From the NCBI GenBank assembly GCA_944393405.1, contig CALYAC010000009.1, positions 1 through 64,000 on the forward strand: DNA of 64,000 nt, given 5' to 3'. The stretch comes from an uncultured Clostridia bacterium (GTDB taxonomy: Bacteria > Bacillota_A > Clostridia > TANB77 > CAG-508). Shown here piece after piece: positions 1-9,006 of this stretch (positions within the stretch are counted from its first letter, which is position 1; each line of letters opens with the position of its first letter). A model generated the notes under the pieces. That model worked only from the letters and a program-made list of their open reading frames with translations, had not been told where the DNA came from and made no database searches. A program made the translations under genes and the position numbers.

Positions 1-621
1 TATAGCAGCTTCTTTTTTACCTTCAGCAAGAGTGATTGCAGATTGTCTTTCACCTTCAGCTTGAAGGATTAAAGCTCTTTTATTTCTTTCTGCATTCATT
101 TGTTTCTCCATCGCATCACGTATATCTGCTGGAGGTGTAATATCTTTAATTTCAACTCTATCTATTTTACATCCCCATTGATCTGTTGCTTCATCAAGAA
201 TTACTCTTAATTTATCATTAATAGCATCACGAGAACTAAATGTTGAGTCTAAGTCCATTTTACCAACGATATCACGAATTGTTGTGATTGCTAAGTATTC
301 AATACCTTTCTTTAAACTTTGAATTTCATAAACAGCTTTTGCTGGATCAGTTACTTTATAGAACACAACAGTATCTATTGTTATTGTAACATTATCCTTT
401 GTAATAACACCTTGTGGTGGTATATCCATTGTTTGTTGTTTTAAACTAACTACACTACGAACATGATCAAAAAATGGAACAATAATTGTAAGACCAGCAT
501 CAGCGATTTTATAGAATTTACCTAATCTTTCAATGATATATACTTCTGCTTGTTTTACTATTTTGATTGTTTTAAATGCTATAATAAGTATGATTATTAA
601 TAATACAACAAAAAACCACAT
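1..621 (-). CDS. SPFH/stomatin-prohibitin family protein (partial)
   Basis: The reading frame is open from the ATG at 621 down to base 1, so only the first 207 residues are present and the C-terminus is outside the window. A GGAGG lies 7 bases before the start. Residues 1-16 form one hydrophobic N-terminal anchor beginning MWFFVVLLIII. The SPFH (band 7) core follows, with the typical segments ERLGKFYKIADAGL, DIPPQGVITKDNV and WGCKIDRVEIKDI, then an Ala/Glu/Lys-rich helix (RALILQAEGERQSAI) that forms the flotillin-like coiled coil. Proteins of this QmcA/HflK-like type scaffold membrane microdomains. The gene lies 77 bases downstream of an NfeD gene, the usual partner of SPFH proteins. Confidence 0.93.
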   Translation of the reverse strand, partial: MWFFVVLLIIILIIAFKTIKIVKQAEVYIIERLGKFYKIADAGLTIIVPFFDHVRSVVSLKQQTMDIPPQGVITKDNVTITIDTVVFYKVTDPAKAVYEIQSLKKGIEYLAITTIRDIVGKMDLDSTFSSRDAINDKLRVILDEATDQWGCKIDRVEIKDITPPADIRDAMEKQMNAERNKRALILQAEGERQSAITLAEGKKEAAI

Positions 622-698
622 ACATTATCCTCCTAATTATTTATATATTTATATATTTTTTAAAATTAAAATCTAAATAAAATTTATATTTTTATATT

Positions 699-1157
699 TT
701 ATACATTCACTGTAGAATCTTCTTTTACATTTGATACAAGTTTTACTACTGCTCTAACACCATCAATTTCAACAATTTCAACTTCTGAATTTTTTGGTAT
801 GTTTTCATCATTATATGACTTTGCAGACCAAACTTCGCCATCTATTTTGATTTGACCGTTTCCTTCAATGTTATTAATTGGAGCAATAACAATACCTTTT
901 TTTCCAATAATAGAATAGGCATTAGTTTTTACTTCTTTTGGTATTTTTATAAATTTATTTACAAGTGGTTTTGTAAATATAAGAAGTAAAGTTGATGATA
1001 CTAAAAATACAACAAATTGAATAATAATATTATCTGTTATAAAGCTTGTTACCATAGCAAGAAGAGCACCAATACCAAGCCAAAATACTAAAAATCCAAT
1101 TGTTGCCATTTCAATTACAAAAAAAACTCCAGCAGCAATTAACCAAAACACCCACAT
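699..1157 (-). CDS. NfeD-like membrane protein
   Basis: This is a short NfeD protein (152 residues) with no serine protease domain. About residues 1-65 carry hydrophobic segments (WVFWLIAAGVFFVIEMATIG and two more). Residues about 80-150 form the soluble NfeD C-terminal OB fold (IIGKKGIVIAPI, GQIKIDGEVWSAKS, VEIVEIDGVRAVVK). I start it at the ATG at 1157 because GGAGG (1163-1167) is 5 bases upstream; an in-frame ATG at 1169 would place that ribosome site inside the coding region. It is the first gene of an operon with the SPFH protein, and such pairs are thought to organise membrane domains. The family call is firm; the exact role is unknown. Confidence 0.9.
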   Translation of the reverse strand: MWVFWLIAAGVFFVIEMATIGFLVFWLGIGALLAMVTSFITDNIIIQFVVFLVSSTLLLIFTKPLVNKFIKIPKEVKTNAYSIIGKKGIVIAPINNIEGNGQIKIDGEVWSAKSYNDENIPKNSEVEIVEIDGVRAVVKLVSNVKEDSTVNV

Positions 1158-1367
1158 ATTAACCTCCAAATTGATTAAAAATTATAAAATCACTACATAT
1201 ACAATTATACAATAAAAAGAAATAAATTGGAAGAGAAAAAGGTAAAAAAGTATAAAATAAACATAAAAACTTGTAAATGTTAACTCTTTTTGATAAAATA
1301 ACACAAAACAAAGATTTGTATAACTTGTGTATAATTGTATATAAAATAAAGAAAAAATGGAGGAAGT

Positions 1368-3419
1368 ATGATAGATTTAAATCAAAGTGTACAATATGTA
1401 AAAGGTGTAGGACCAAATAATTTACCACTTTTACAAAAACTTGGTATAAATACTTTAGGTGATCTTATTACATTTTTTCCAAGAAATTATGAAGATAGGG
1501 GTAAACCTAAAAAAATATATGAATTAGTTGATGGAGAAGAGGCTTTAATAGATGTAATTTGTGCAAGTAATGTATCAGAAACAAGATTTGCAAAAAATAA
1601 AGTGATATTAAAAATGCTAGTCAGAGACGATACTGGTGATTGTGTTATAACATGGTTTAATCAAACATATGTAAAGAATAAATTTAAAGTTGGAGAAAGA
1701 TATCAGTTTTATGGAAAAATAAGTATAAAATATGGAAGAGTGGAAATGACCAAACCTGTTTTTGACAAAGAAGGACTAAATAAAAACACAGGAAAAATTA
1801 TTCCGATATATCCACTTACATATAAGTTGTCTCAAAATAGATTAAGAGGAATTATAGAAAATGGGCTAGAAAAAATTAAAGGAAAATTGGAAGAAACAAT
1901 ACCTGAATATATTTTAAAGCAGTATAATCTAATGGATTTAAATTCAGCAATAGAAAAAATTCATTTTCCAGATAGTTTTGAAAATTATACTAAAGCTAGA
2001 AGAAGGTTTGTATTTGAAGAATTACTTACAGTGCAACTTGCTCTTTCTAGTCTAAAATCAAGATATGATAAAGAAATAGATGGAATTGTATTTGATAAAA
2101 ATGTAAAAATGTCTGATGTTATAAATTCTCTTCCATTTAGATTAACTAAAGCTCAACTAAAAGTATTAGAGGAAATAGACAATGACATGGAAAACATAAA
2201 ACCAATGAATAGATTACTTCAAGGTGATGTAGGATCAGGAAAAACTATAGTATCTGTAATTGCTGCATATAAAGCTGCTAAAAGTGGATATCAAACCGCA
2301 ATCATGGCACCAACAGCAATACTTGCTGAACAACATATGCAAGAGTTTTCTAAAGTATTAGAACAATTTGGAGTAAAATGTGAACTATTACTTGGAGGAA
2401 TGAGAACAAAAAAGAGAAAAGAAGTATTAGAAGGTCTAAAAAATGGAGATATAGATATTTTAATAGGAACTCATGCTATTTTAGTAGAAGATGTAGAATT
2501 TAAGAAATTAGGATTAGTTGTTACAGACGAGCAGCATAGATTTGGAGTAAGACAAAGAGCAAATATAGTAGGAAAAGGACTAAACCCAGATGTACTAGTC
2601 ATGACTGCAACACCTATACCAAGAACTCTTGCACTAATATTATATGGAGATCTAGATATTTCAATAATAGATGAGCTTCCACCAAATAGAAAGAAAGTAG
2701 AAACATATCCAGTAACCAAAAATATGGAATTTAGAATACAAGAATTTATAAGAAAAAATGTAAATGAAGGAAGACAAGCATATATTGTATGTCCATTGGT
2801 AGAGGAAAATGAGGAGTTTGAAAATTTTAAATCTGTTATAGAACTTGCTGAAAAATATCAAAAAGAAATATTCCCAGAATTTAGAGTAGAATATTTACAC
2901 GGAAAAATGAAACAAAAAGAAAAAGATGCAATCATGCAAGAATTTAAAGATGGAAACATACAAATACTGGTATCTACAACAGTAATAGAGGTAGGAGTAA
3001 ATGTTCCAAATGCAAATATAATGGTAGTTCAAAACGCAGAACACTTTGGACTAGCACAGCTTCATCAATTAAGAGGTAGAGTAGGAAGAGGAGAGTATCA
3101 ATCATATTGTATTTTAATATATGAGGGAAATTCTAGAACAACAAAAGAAAGAATGAAAATAATGAAAGAAACAGATAATGGATTTATAGTAGCAGAAAAA
3201 GACTTAGAACTTAGAGGATCTGGAGAATTCTTTGGAACAAGACAGCATGGTCTTCCAGAATTTAAAATAGCTAATTTATTTGAAGATGTTGGTGTATTAA
3301 AAGAGGTACAAAAATTATCACTAAAAATAGAGCAAAATGATCCAAGACTAGAAAAAGATGAAAATATAAGACTACATAAATTAGTAGAAGAAAAATTTAA
3401 AGATAGAATAAGTATTTAA
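1368..3419 (+). CDS. recG: ATP-dependent DNA helicase RecG
   Basis: RecG regresses stalled replication forks and branch-migrates Holliday junctions. The protein is 683 residues, the normal family length. It opens with the wedge/OB region (VKGVGPNNLPLLQKLGI, LITFFPRNYEDRG). The SF2 motor follows: Walker A GDVGSGKT near residue 285, DEQH box at about 386 (TDEQHRFGVRQR), motif III TATPIPRT, and motif VI QLRGRVGRG. The C-terminus has the RecG-type segment GSGEFFGTRQHG. The start ATG at 1368 is preceded by GGAGGA. The stop codon is followed at once by a repeat element (3420-3450), and the flavin reductase gene comes next. Confidence 0.98.
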   Translation: MIDLNQSVQYVKGVGPNNLPLLQKLGINTLGDLITFFPRNYEDRGKPKKIYELVDGEEALIDVICASNVSETRFAKNKVILKMLVRDDTGDCVITWFNQTYVKNKFKVGERYQFYGKISIKYGRVEMTKPVFDKEGLNKNTGKIIPIYPLTYKLSQNRLRGIIENGLEKIKGKLEETIPEYILKQYNLMDLNSAIEKIHFPDSFENYTKARRRFVFEELLTVQLALSSLKSRYDKEIDGIVFDKNVKMSDVINSLPFRLTKAQLKVLEEIDNDMENIKPMNRLLQGDVGSGKTIVSVIAAYKAAKSGYQTAIMAPTAILAEQHMQEFSKVLEQFGVKCELLLGGMRTKKRKEVLEGLKNGDIDILIGTHAILVEDVEFKKLGLVVTDEQHRFGVRQRANIVGKGLNPDVLVMTATPIPRTLALILYGDLDISIIDELPPNRKKVETYPVTKNMEFRIQEFIRKNVNEGRQAYIVCPLVEENEEFENFKSVIELAEKYQKEIFPEFRVEYLHGKMKQKEKDAIMQEFKDGNIQILVSTTVIEVGVNVPNANIMVVQNAEHFGLAQLHQLRGRVGRGEYQSYCILIYEGNSRTTKERMKIMKETDNGFIVAEKDLELRGSGEFFGTRQHGLPEFKIANLFEDVGVLKEVQKLSLKIEQNDPRLEKDENIRLHKLVEEKFKDRISI

Positions 3420-3450
3420 TTTACAAAAGGGGACGGGCTTGTTTTGTAAA
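3420..3450. repeat. REP-like repeat, copy 1
   Basis: Perfect 9-bp inverted arms TTTACAAAA (3420-3428) and TTTTGTAAA (3442-3450) enclose the 13-base core GGGGACGGGCTTG. It begins on the base after the recG stop codon. Two near-identical copies lie at 28411-28441 and, inverted, at 28505-28535. Size, palindromic form and placement resemble REP elements mobilised by RAYT (TnpA-REP) transposases; none is visible in this window. Confidence 0.8.
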
Positions 3451-3462
3451 AAAGGAGGAAAG

Positions 3463-4095
3463 ATGAGTAGAAGAATTTGGAAATCAGGTACATTTATATA
3501 TCCACTTCCAGCAGTTATGGTTTCATCAGGAACAATGGAAAAATCCAATATTATGACAGTAGCCTGGACAGGAATTATTAATACAAATCCGGCAATGTGT
3601 TATATATCTGTAAGACCTGAAAGATATTCATATAATTTAATAAAAGATCAAGGAGAATTTGTAATAAATCTTACTAATAAGAGTTTAGCTTATGCAACTG
3701 ATTGGTGTGGAGTAAAATCAGGAGCAAAAGTTGATAAATTTAAAGAAATGAATTTAACTAAAGAAAAAGCAAAATTTGTTAAATGCCCAATAATAAAAGA
3801 AAGTCCAGTTGCGATTGAATGTAAGGTAAAAGAAATTAGAAAGCTTGGTAGTCATCACATGTTTATAGCTGAAATTTTATCAATAGATGCCGATGAAAAA
3901 TATATAGATGAAAAAGGGGCTTTTGATATTTCAAAATGTGATTTAATTGCTTATTCAAATGGACATTATTATAATTTGGGTAAGAAAATTGGAAAATTTG
4001 GATTTTCTGTTCAGAAAAGAAGTAAAGTAAAAACTAAGATAAATAAAACAAATTCTAAAAAAGGAGCAAAAACAAGAATTAATAAAAACAAATAA
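3463..4095 (+). CDS. Flavin reductase-like (flavoredoxin) family protein
   Basis: The 210-residue protein has the FMN-binding split-barrel pattern of the flavin reductase domain: YPLPAVMVSSG, KSNIMTVAWTGIINTNPAMCYISVRPERYS and GEFVINLTNKSLAYATDWCG. Such proteins bind FMN and pass electrons, probably from NAD(P)H or ferredoxin partners; the substrate is not known. The C-terminal 35 residues are a Lys-rich tail, probably disordered. I choose the ATG at 3463 because AAAGGAGGAAAG lies just before it; an upstream in-frame ATG (3439) falls inside the repeat element. A terminator hairpin follows at 4119. Confidence 0.87.
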   Translation: MSRRIWKSGTFIYPLPAVMVSSGTMEKSNIMTVAWTGIINTNPAMCYISVRPERYSYNLIKDQGEFVINLTNKSLAYATDWCGVKSGAKVDKFKEMNLTKEKAKFVKCPIIKESPVAIECKVKEIRKLGSHHMFIAEILSIDADEKYIDEKGAFDISKCDLIAYSNGHYYNLGKKIGKFGFSVQKRSKVKTKINKTNSKKGAKTRINKNK

Positions 4096-4118
4096 GATTT
4101 TTAAAGTGAAAAATGTCG

Positions 4119-4157
4119 AAAAGATACGAATATTGTAGAAATTCGTATCTTTTATTC
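4119..4157 (+). terminator. Intrinsic terminator after flavin reductase
   Basis: Stem AAAAGATACGAAT (4119-4131) pairs perfectly with ATTCGTATCTTTT (4141-4153), loop of 9, followed by a short T-rich stretch. It ends the recG/flavin reductase unit just before a promoter for the next gene. Confidence 0.8.
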
Positions 4158-4186
4158 TTGACATAAAGGAAAAAAGAGAGTAGAGT
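4158..4186 (+). promoter_or_regulatory. Sigma-A-like promoter for the GH13 cassette
   Basis: TTGACA (4158-4163) is followed after 17 bases by TAGAGT (4181-4186). The -35 is perfect and the -10 matches 4 of 6. It begins right behind the preceding terminator and gives the amylase gene its own transcript. Confidence 0.6.
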
Positions 4187-4241
4187 ATAGGCGGAACACT
4201 TATTGAAGATCTTGTTTTTTAACTAGAAAGGGTGATGCAAG

Positions 4242-5729
4242 ATGATTTATGTTCCAAAAAGCATTCAAGGGCGGACAGGCTACCTTGTAATGGTTGACAG
4301 ATTTTGTAGAGTTGGCGAACCACCAGAGAAAATGGAAGGACGTAAGATTAAGGAATGGAAAGATTCTATTCCTGATTGGCAACCTGATGGTGACGGAGAG
4401 TACAGAAACAGGTATTTTTATGGCGGAAACCTTAAAGGTGTTGCCAGTAAAATCGATTATTTCGATAAATTGGGGGTAGATCTTGTTTTTCTTAGTCCTA
4501 TATCTAGGACTAATTCCTACCACCACTATGATGTACATGATCAAAGGATTATCGATCCATATATTGGAGATTGGAACGATTTTTCTTTGCTTGCCCAAAA
4601 GCTGCATAGAAGGAACAAACTGCTTGGTGTTGATCTTGTGTTTAATCACAGAGCAGCAGACAGTGAATTTTTTCAAAGAGCATTGGCAGGAGAAAAAGAG
4701 TACAAAGAGTGGTTTATGTGGGATGAAAAAGGAGAACCAATATTCTGGTATGATTTCCGTGATATGCCACAATGTGACAAAATGAACCTGGAATACCAGG
4801 AGTTTTGCTGCGAAGAGGCTAGAACCTATGTTAGAAAGGGTGCTGATGTAATAAGGCTTGACCTAGGAGAAAACTTTCCTAGAGAGTTCATGCTGAAGAT
4901 TGGTGCTGCAGTAAGAGAGATTAATCCAAATGTTGTGATTGTTAATGAAATGTGGAACTTTGCTTTGTTTAAGGAAAATCCACAAATTTATGACAATCAG
5001 GCAAACAGTGTGATGAATTATCCTCTCGGTGATGCAATTCTAAGATGGGTAAGGTATGGAAATTACCTACACTTTAATGCTTGTATTGCAAACCTTGCTA
5101 AATATCCAATGCAAGTTCATGATGTATTGCTCAATTATTTGAGTACGCATGATACTCCTCGAGAGAGGACTATGCTTGCAGGAGAAGCTATGGTGGAAGA
5201 TCCATATTCTGGATTCATTTGGGACATTGAAAAATGGTGGAGAACCAGTAACACATTCCCGACATATGAATTTAGAAGATGGGAATATGAGCATGATAGT
5301 GTGCTAGAACCTAATGTGGATAAACTCCACAAACAAGCTGTACTAATCCAGTACCTTATGAAGGGTGTTCCTGTAATCTTCTATGGCTCTGAAATAGGAA
5401 TGTGTGGTTACAAAGATCCATTCCCCAGAAAACCATATCCATGGGGAGAGGAAGAGTTGGAACTGCTAAGTTACTATAACGGAGCAGGTCTTATGAGAAG
5501 CAAGAATAAGGATATTCTTGCAACAGGGGATCAGTATGCGACTGCAAATTCTGATGTGCTTGAGATCGTGAGAAGAAGTGCAAACGGAATTATAGTCGGG
5601 CTTGTTAATAGGTCTAATCACGATGTGCCAATCAACGCGAGCTATCCTAAGGCGAGAGAAATCTTCAGCCTGGAAGGAAGCAACAAACAAAATCTTAGAC
5701 CATACGGTGCATATGTGTGCCGATTTTGA
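4242..5729 (+). CDS. GH13 alpha-amylase family enzyme (cytoplasmic)
   Basis: This is a 495-residue glycoside hydrolase of family 13, retaining alpha-1,4-glucan hydrolase or transferase type. All four family signatures are present: region I DLVFNH (131-136), region II VIRLDLGEN with nucleophile Asp207, region III IVNEMW with acid/base Glu236, and region IV LSTHDTPR with Asp304. There is no signal peptide, so it acts in the cytosol, perhaps as a neopullulanase or maltodextrinase on glycogen or imported dextrins; substrate is inferred only. Its GC content (about 40 % in a sampled line) and codon choice differ from the 25-30 % neighbours. It has its own promoter and a GC-rich terminator, so it looks like an acquired one-gene cassette. 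Confidence 0.9.
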   Translation: MIYVPKSIQGRTGYLVMVDRFCRVGEPPEKMEGRKIKEWKDSIPDWQPDGDGEYRNRYFYGGNLKGVASKIDYFDKLGVDLVFLSPISRTNSYHHYDVHDQRIIDPYIGDWNDFSLLAQKLHRRNKLLGVDLVFNHRAADSEFFQRALAGEKEYKEWFMWDEKGEPIFWYDFRDMPQCDKMNLEYQEFCCEEARTYVRKGADVIRLDLGENFPREFMLKIGAAVREINPNVVIVNEMWNFALFKENPQIYDNQANSVMNYPLGDAILRWVRYGNYLHFNACIANLAKYPMQVHDVLLNYLSTHDTPRERTMLAGEAMVEDPYSGFIWDIEKWWRTSNTFPTYEFRRWEYEHDSVLEPNVDKLHKQAVLIQYLMKGVPVIFYGSEIGMCGYKDPFPRKPYPWGEEELELLSYYNGAGLMRSKNKDILATGDQYATANSDVLEIVRRSANGIIVGLVNRSNHDVPINASYPKAREIFSLEGSNKQNLRPYGAYVCRF

Positions 5730-5747
5730 ATGAAAGGAGCAAGAATT

Positions 5748-5772
5748 GCGGAGGCTAGTAGCCTCCGCTTTT
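5748..5772 (+). terminator. GC-rich intrinsic terminator of GH13 cassette
   Basis: GCGGAGGC (5748-5755) pairs perfectly with GCCTCCGC (5761-5768), loop TAGTA, then TTTTCT. The stem is far more GC-rich than the AT-rich hairpins used by neighbouring host genes. Confidence 0.93.
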
Positions 5773-5804
5773 CTATAAAAGCCCAGAAAATTGCCTAAAA
5801 ACTC

Positions 5805-5833
5805 TTGACATTTACATAAAAACACAATATTAT
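5805..5833 (+). promoter_or_regulatory. Promoter of aldose epimerase gene
   Basis: TTGACA (5805-5810), 17-base spacer, TATTAT (5828-5833). A strong sigma-A match about 45 bases before the start codon at 5878. Confidence 0.75.
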
Positions 5834-5877
5834 ATATGTGAAAAAAAGTATATTTTGTAGAATAGGAGAGAACATAG

Positions 5878-6750
5878 ATGTATGCAAAAATGCTAACCTC
5901 AAAAATGGGTGGAGAACTAGTAAGCTTTAAATTAGATGGCGTAGAAAGAATTCATCAAGGATTAGAATGTGTAGACGAAAAAGGAAAAGTATATTGGAAA
6001 AGACATTCACCAGTATTATTCCCTGTAGTAGGTAAGCTAAAGAAAAATCAAACAATCATAAATGGTAGAATATATGAAATGCCACAACATGGTTTTGCTA
6101 GAGATTTTGAATTTGAACCAATTACTAAATTGGACAATTTTCATTCATATGTTTTAAGAAGTAGTAAAATTACTAAAAATAAATATCCTTATGATTTTGA
6201 ATTATATACAACTTATAGACTAGATGAAAATAAATTAACAACTATATACAAAGTCATAAATACAGGAGATGTTACTCTTCCATTTGGAATAGGAGGACAT
6301 CCTGCATTTAAAATAGATCAAGAAGAATTAAAAAAAGGCAATTATTATCTTGAATTCGAAGAAGATGAAGAGAAAATTCACTTTTTGTACTTAGTGGATG
6401 GATTAGTAGGAACTGAATATGCTAGAAATAAAATGATAGATAAAAGAAAAATAGAAATAGGAGTAGATACTTTTAATAATGATGCACTTATTATGAAAGG
6501 AATTACATCAAATAAAATTAGCTTAAAGAATAAAGAATCAGGAAAGACATTGTTAACAATGGATTTTACAGGATTTCCTTATTTAGCAATATGGTCAAAA
6601 CCAGGAGCACCATTTATTTGTATAGAACCTTGGTATTCAACAGCAGATACAATCCAAAGTACAGGAGTGTTTATACAAAAACAAGATATAATTTCATTAA
6701 AACCAAATGAACAGTTTGAATGTAAATATACAGTAGAATTTTTTAATTAA
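5878..6750 (+). CDS. Aldose 1-epimerase family protein (LacX-like)
   Basis: The 290-residue protein has the galactose mutarotase-like beta-sandwich pattern: GGELVSFKLDGVERIHQG, HSPVLFPVVGKL, MPQHGFARDFEF (the conserved His/Gly/Phe/Ala/Arg segment), FGIGGHPAFKI with the catalytic-type His, and LAIWSKPGAPFICIEPW near the end. The family interconverts alpha and beta anomers of aldoses; LacX-like members have unproven sugars. AGGAGAG precedes the ATG. A small membrane protein gene follows 13 bases later, so the two are likely co-transcribed. Confidence 0.88.
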   Translation: MYAKMLTSKMGGELVSFKLDGVERIHQGLECVDEKGKVYWKRHSPVLFPVVGKLKKNQTIINGRIYEMPQHGFARDFEFEPITKLDNFHSYVLRSSKITKNKYPYDFELYTTYRLDENKLTTIYKVINTGDVTLPFGIGGHPAFKIDQEELKKGNYYLEFEEDEEKIHFLYLVDGLVGTEYARNKMIDKRKIEIGVDTFNNDALIMKGITSNKISLKNKESGKTLLTMDFTGFPYLAIWSKPGAPFICIEPWYSTADTIQSTGVFIQKQDIISLKPNEQFECKYTVEFFN

Positions 6751-6763
6751 GGGAATGGTATAT

Positions 6764-6946
6764 ATGGATATAATAATTAAATGCATTGCCTTTGCAATGG
6801 CTCTTTTGGGTGTAGTAATGATATATGATGCACGAATAATTACAAAGAAAATGTTTGGGTTTGGAGATCAAAATCAAGCTGCATGGGGACTTAAAATATT
6901 AGGATTTGTAATTGCAATCATTGGAGCTTTAATAATATATTTTTAA
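6764..6946 (+). CDS. Small two-segment membrane protein, unknown function
   Basis: This 60-residue peptide has two hydrophobic helices (IIIKCIAFAMALLGVVMIY and LKILGFVIAIIGALIIYF) around a short loop with RIITKKMFGFGDQNQAAWG. I favour the ATG at 6764: AAGGG at 6749-6753 then sits 10 bases away, while the in-frame ATG at 6755 would leave 1 base. It follows the epimerase gene by 13 bases and is probably its operon partner. I do not recognise a characterised family. Confidence 0.7.
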   Translation: MDIIIKCIAFAMALLGVVMIYDARIITKKMFGFGDQNQAAWGLKILGFVIAIIGALIIYF

Positions 6947-7003
6947 TGATAAAAAAAAGAAAAGATAGGTAATAAATATAGATAATATAAATTAAAAAAA
7001 ATT

Positions 7004-7092
7004 AATAAATAGAACAAAAAATATATTTATGTATTTTATAAAAATATAAAATGTATAAAAAAATATGTTTTACTTGTTCTATTTATTTTTTT
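7004..7092 (+). terminator. Large AT-rich hairpin, possible terminator
   Basis: AATAAATAGAACAA (7004-7017) pairs perfectly with TTGTTCTATTTATT (7074-7087), followed by a run of T. The 56-base loop is itself AT-rich with partial internal symmetry. It may end the epimerase transcript; its right arm overlaps a promoter candidate for the next gene. Confidence 0.5.
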
Positions 7093-7102
7093 ATGATATA
7101 GT
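7074..7102 (+). promoter_or_regulatory. Promoter candidate for GH18 gene
   Basis: TTGTTC (7074-7079), 17 bases, TATAGT (7097-7102), with an extended TGn before the -10 (TGATATAGT). The -35 lies in the right arm of the upstream hairpin. Confidence 0.5.
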
Positions 7103-7191
7103 GTTACAAGATATGAAAACTATAGAAAAATTTGATATAAAATTTAGTATTTAAATATTTAAAATAAAAAAATAATAAATAGGAGAATAAT

Positions 7192-8904
7192 ATGTCAAGA
7201 AGAGAAAAAAGAGAAGAAGAAGAAAAAGTAAAAAGTAAAATAATTAGTAAAATTTTAATTGTAGCAATATTTTTTAGTTTGGTATTTTTTGTATTAAAAA
7301 TTGCACCAAACTATGTTAATGAAGAAATAACAGATAGAACAAATTTGGTAATAAATAATAGTAATGTCACAGATAGTTTGAAAAATGACATTATATTAGA
7401 AAATGGTATCATTTATATATCAGAAGAAGATATTGAAAATTTTTTTGATCCATATATATATTATGACGAAAAATATAATCAAATTGTAACTACATCAGAT
7501 AACTATGTTGCAAGTATTGTGATTGGTGAGAATGCTATGACTAATAATGGCTCAAAGGTTAATATATCTGGAACAGTCATAGAAAGAAACGAAACAAGAT
7601 ATATTCCATTTTCAAGTATGAATAGTGTATATAATGTGGAAATCAATTATATTAACTCATCTAATACAGTAACTGTAGACTCTTTAGATAGAAGATATGT
7701 TACTGCAAATAGTAACAAGGATAATGTTATAAAATCTAATCCAACAATATTGTCAAGAAATGTTGATGAAGTAAAAGCAGGAGAAGAACTGATTGTTGTT
7801 CAAAATGAAAATAGTGAAAATGAAATAATAGGAGACTGGGTTGAAGTAAGAACAGATGCAGGAAAATTAGGGTATATAAAGCAAAAAGATATATCGAATG
7901 AAACAGTAAAAAGACAGAAAAAAGAAACTACAAAACAAATTGAAGGTAAAGTAAGCATGATTTGGGATTATTATTCAGAATATTGGCCAGCTCCAGATAG
8001 ATCAGGAACAGATATTAAGGGAGTAAATGTGGTAAGCCCAACGATGTTTACTTTAATAGATGAAGGACAAGGAAGAATTAATGATAATGCAAAAGAAGCA
8101 GGAAAAAAATATATAGAGTGGGCTCATTCTAATGGATATATGGTATGGTCTAGCTTGTCTAATAATTCATATATACAAACAACTTCAGAAATAATGAGAG
8201 ATTATAATTTGAGAAATCAGTTAATAAATAATATAGTTAATTTAGTATTGGCATATGATTTAGATGGAATAAATATAGATTTTGAGAATATGTATGAAGA
8301 AGATAAAGCATTATTTTCAAGATTTATAATAGAATTAAAACCACGTTTAAATGAAATAGGGGCAGTATTATCAGTAGATGTTACAGCACCAGATGGAAGT
8401 CCTGAATGGTCAATGTGCTATGATAGATATACAATAGGAAATGTAGCAGATTATATTGTATTTATGGCATATGATCAAAATGGTATTACTTCACCAGTAG
8501 AAGGAACTACAGCTGGATATAATTGGGTAAAAGCAAATATAGAAAAATTCCTAGGACAAGAAGGTGTAGAAGAAGAAAAACTAATACTTGGAATACCTTT
8601 TTATACAAGAGTTTGGAAAGAAAAAAATGGAGAAATAACAAGTTCAGCAGTTAATATGAAAGATTTACAAGATATTGTTCCAAATAATGCTTCTAAAACA
8701 TGGGATGATGATTTAAAACAATATTATATAGAATATATACAAGATGGAACAACATATAAAATTTGGTCAGAAGATGAAGAGTCAATAAAATATAAATTAT
8801 CATTAATAAAAGAATATAATTTAGCAGGAGCAGCTTATTGGACAAAGGATAGAGAGACTGATTCTATATGGAATATAATATCAGAAGAATTAGAAGTAGA
8901 ATAA
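7192..8904 (+). CDS. Membrane-anchored SH3/GH18 hydrolase, spore-germination type
   Basis: This 570-residue protein has a charged N-terminus (RREKREEEEKVK), one transmembrane helix at about 20-41, a copper-amine-oxidase-N-like stalk (about 60-165), an SH3-like domain (about 185-240, GDWVEVRTDAGKLGYIK) and a C-terminal GH18 barrel (about 255-565). The catalytic signature is LDGINIDFE with Asp363 and acid/base Glu365. The middle Asp of the classic DGxDxDxE motif is Asn, as in YaaH/SleL spore-cortex lytic enzymes. It probably cleaves N-acetylglucosamine linkages in cortex peptidoglycan. The helix places it outside the cell membrane or facing the spore cortex. The spore role is inferred from the family and from spoVM elsewhere in the window. 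Confidence 0.9.
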   Translation: MSRREKREEEEKVKSKIISKILIVAIFFSLVFFVLKIAPNYVNEEITDRTNLVINNSNVTDSLKNDIILENGIIYISEEDIENFFDPYIYYDEKYNQIVTTSDNYVASIVIGENAMTNNGSKVNISGTVIERNETRYIPFSSMNSVYNVEINYINSSNTVTVDSLDRRYVTANSNKDNVIKSNPTILSRNVDEVKAGEELIVVQNENSENEIIGDWVEVRTDAGKLGYIKQKDISNETVKRQKKETTKQIEGKVSMIWDYYSEYWPAPDRSGTDIKGVNVVSPTMFTLIDEGQGRINDNAKEAGKKYIEWAHSNGYMVWSSLSNNSYIQTTSEIMRDYNLRNQLINNIVNLVLAYDLDGINIDFENMYEEDKALFSRFIIELKPRLNEIGAVLSVDVTAPDGSPEWSMCYDRYTIGNVADYIVFMAYDQNGITSPVEGTTAGYNWVKANIEKFLGQEGVEEEKLILGIPFYTRVWKEKNGEITSSAVNMKDLQDIVPNNASKTWDDDLKQYYIEYIQDGTTYKIWSEDEESIKYKLSLIKEYNLAGAAYWTKDRETDSIWNIISEELEVE

Positions 8905-8948
8905 AATAAAAAAATAATATATTTAAATTAATAAAAAAGTAATAAATA

Positions 8949-9006
8949 AAAAATCACCTAAATATAATTTAAGACAAGATATCTTAAATTGGTTAGGTGA
9001 TTTTTT
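8949..9006 (+). terminator. Hairpin that is both terminator and ribosome-site mask
   Basis: AAATCACCTAA (8951-8961) pairs with TTAGGTGATTT (8993-9003). Inside it AATTTAAGA (8966-8974) pairs with TCTTAAATT (8982-8990). A T-run (9001-9006) ends directly at the ATG at 9007. AGGTGA, the only Shine-Dalgarno-like sequence for that gene, lies in the right arm. Confidence 0.75.

Noticed and set aside
2471..2719. Minus-strand open frames inside recG, mfd, prkC and other large genes
   Set aside because: They are shadows of strongly supported genes, lack ribosome sites, and show Leu/Phe/Ser-rich sequence typical of antisense of AT-rich coding DNA.
3439..3462. Upstream ATG for the flavin reductase gene
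   Set aside because: It lies in the REP-like repeat, and the ideal ribosome site precedes the ATG at 3463.
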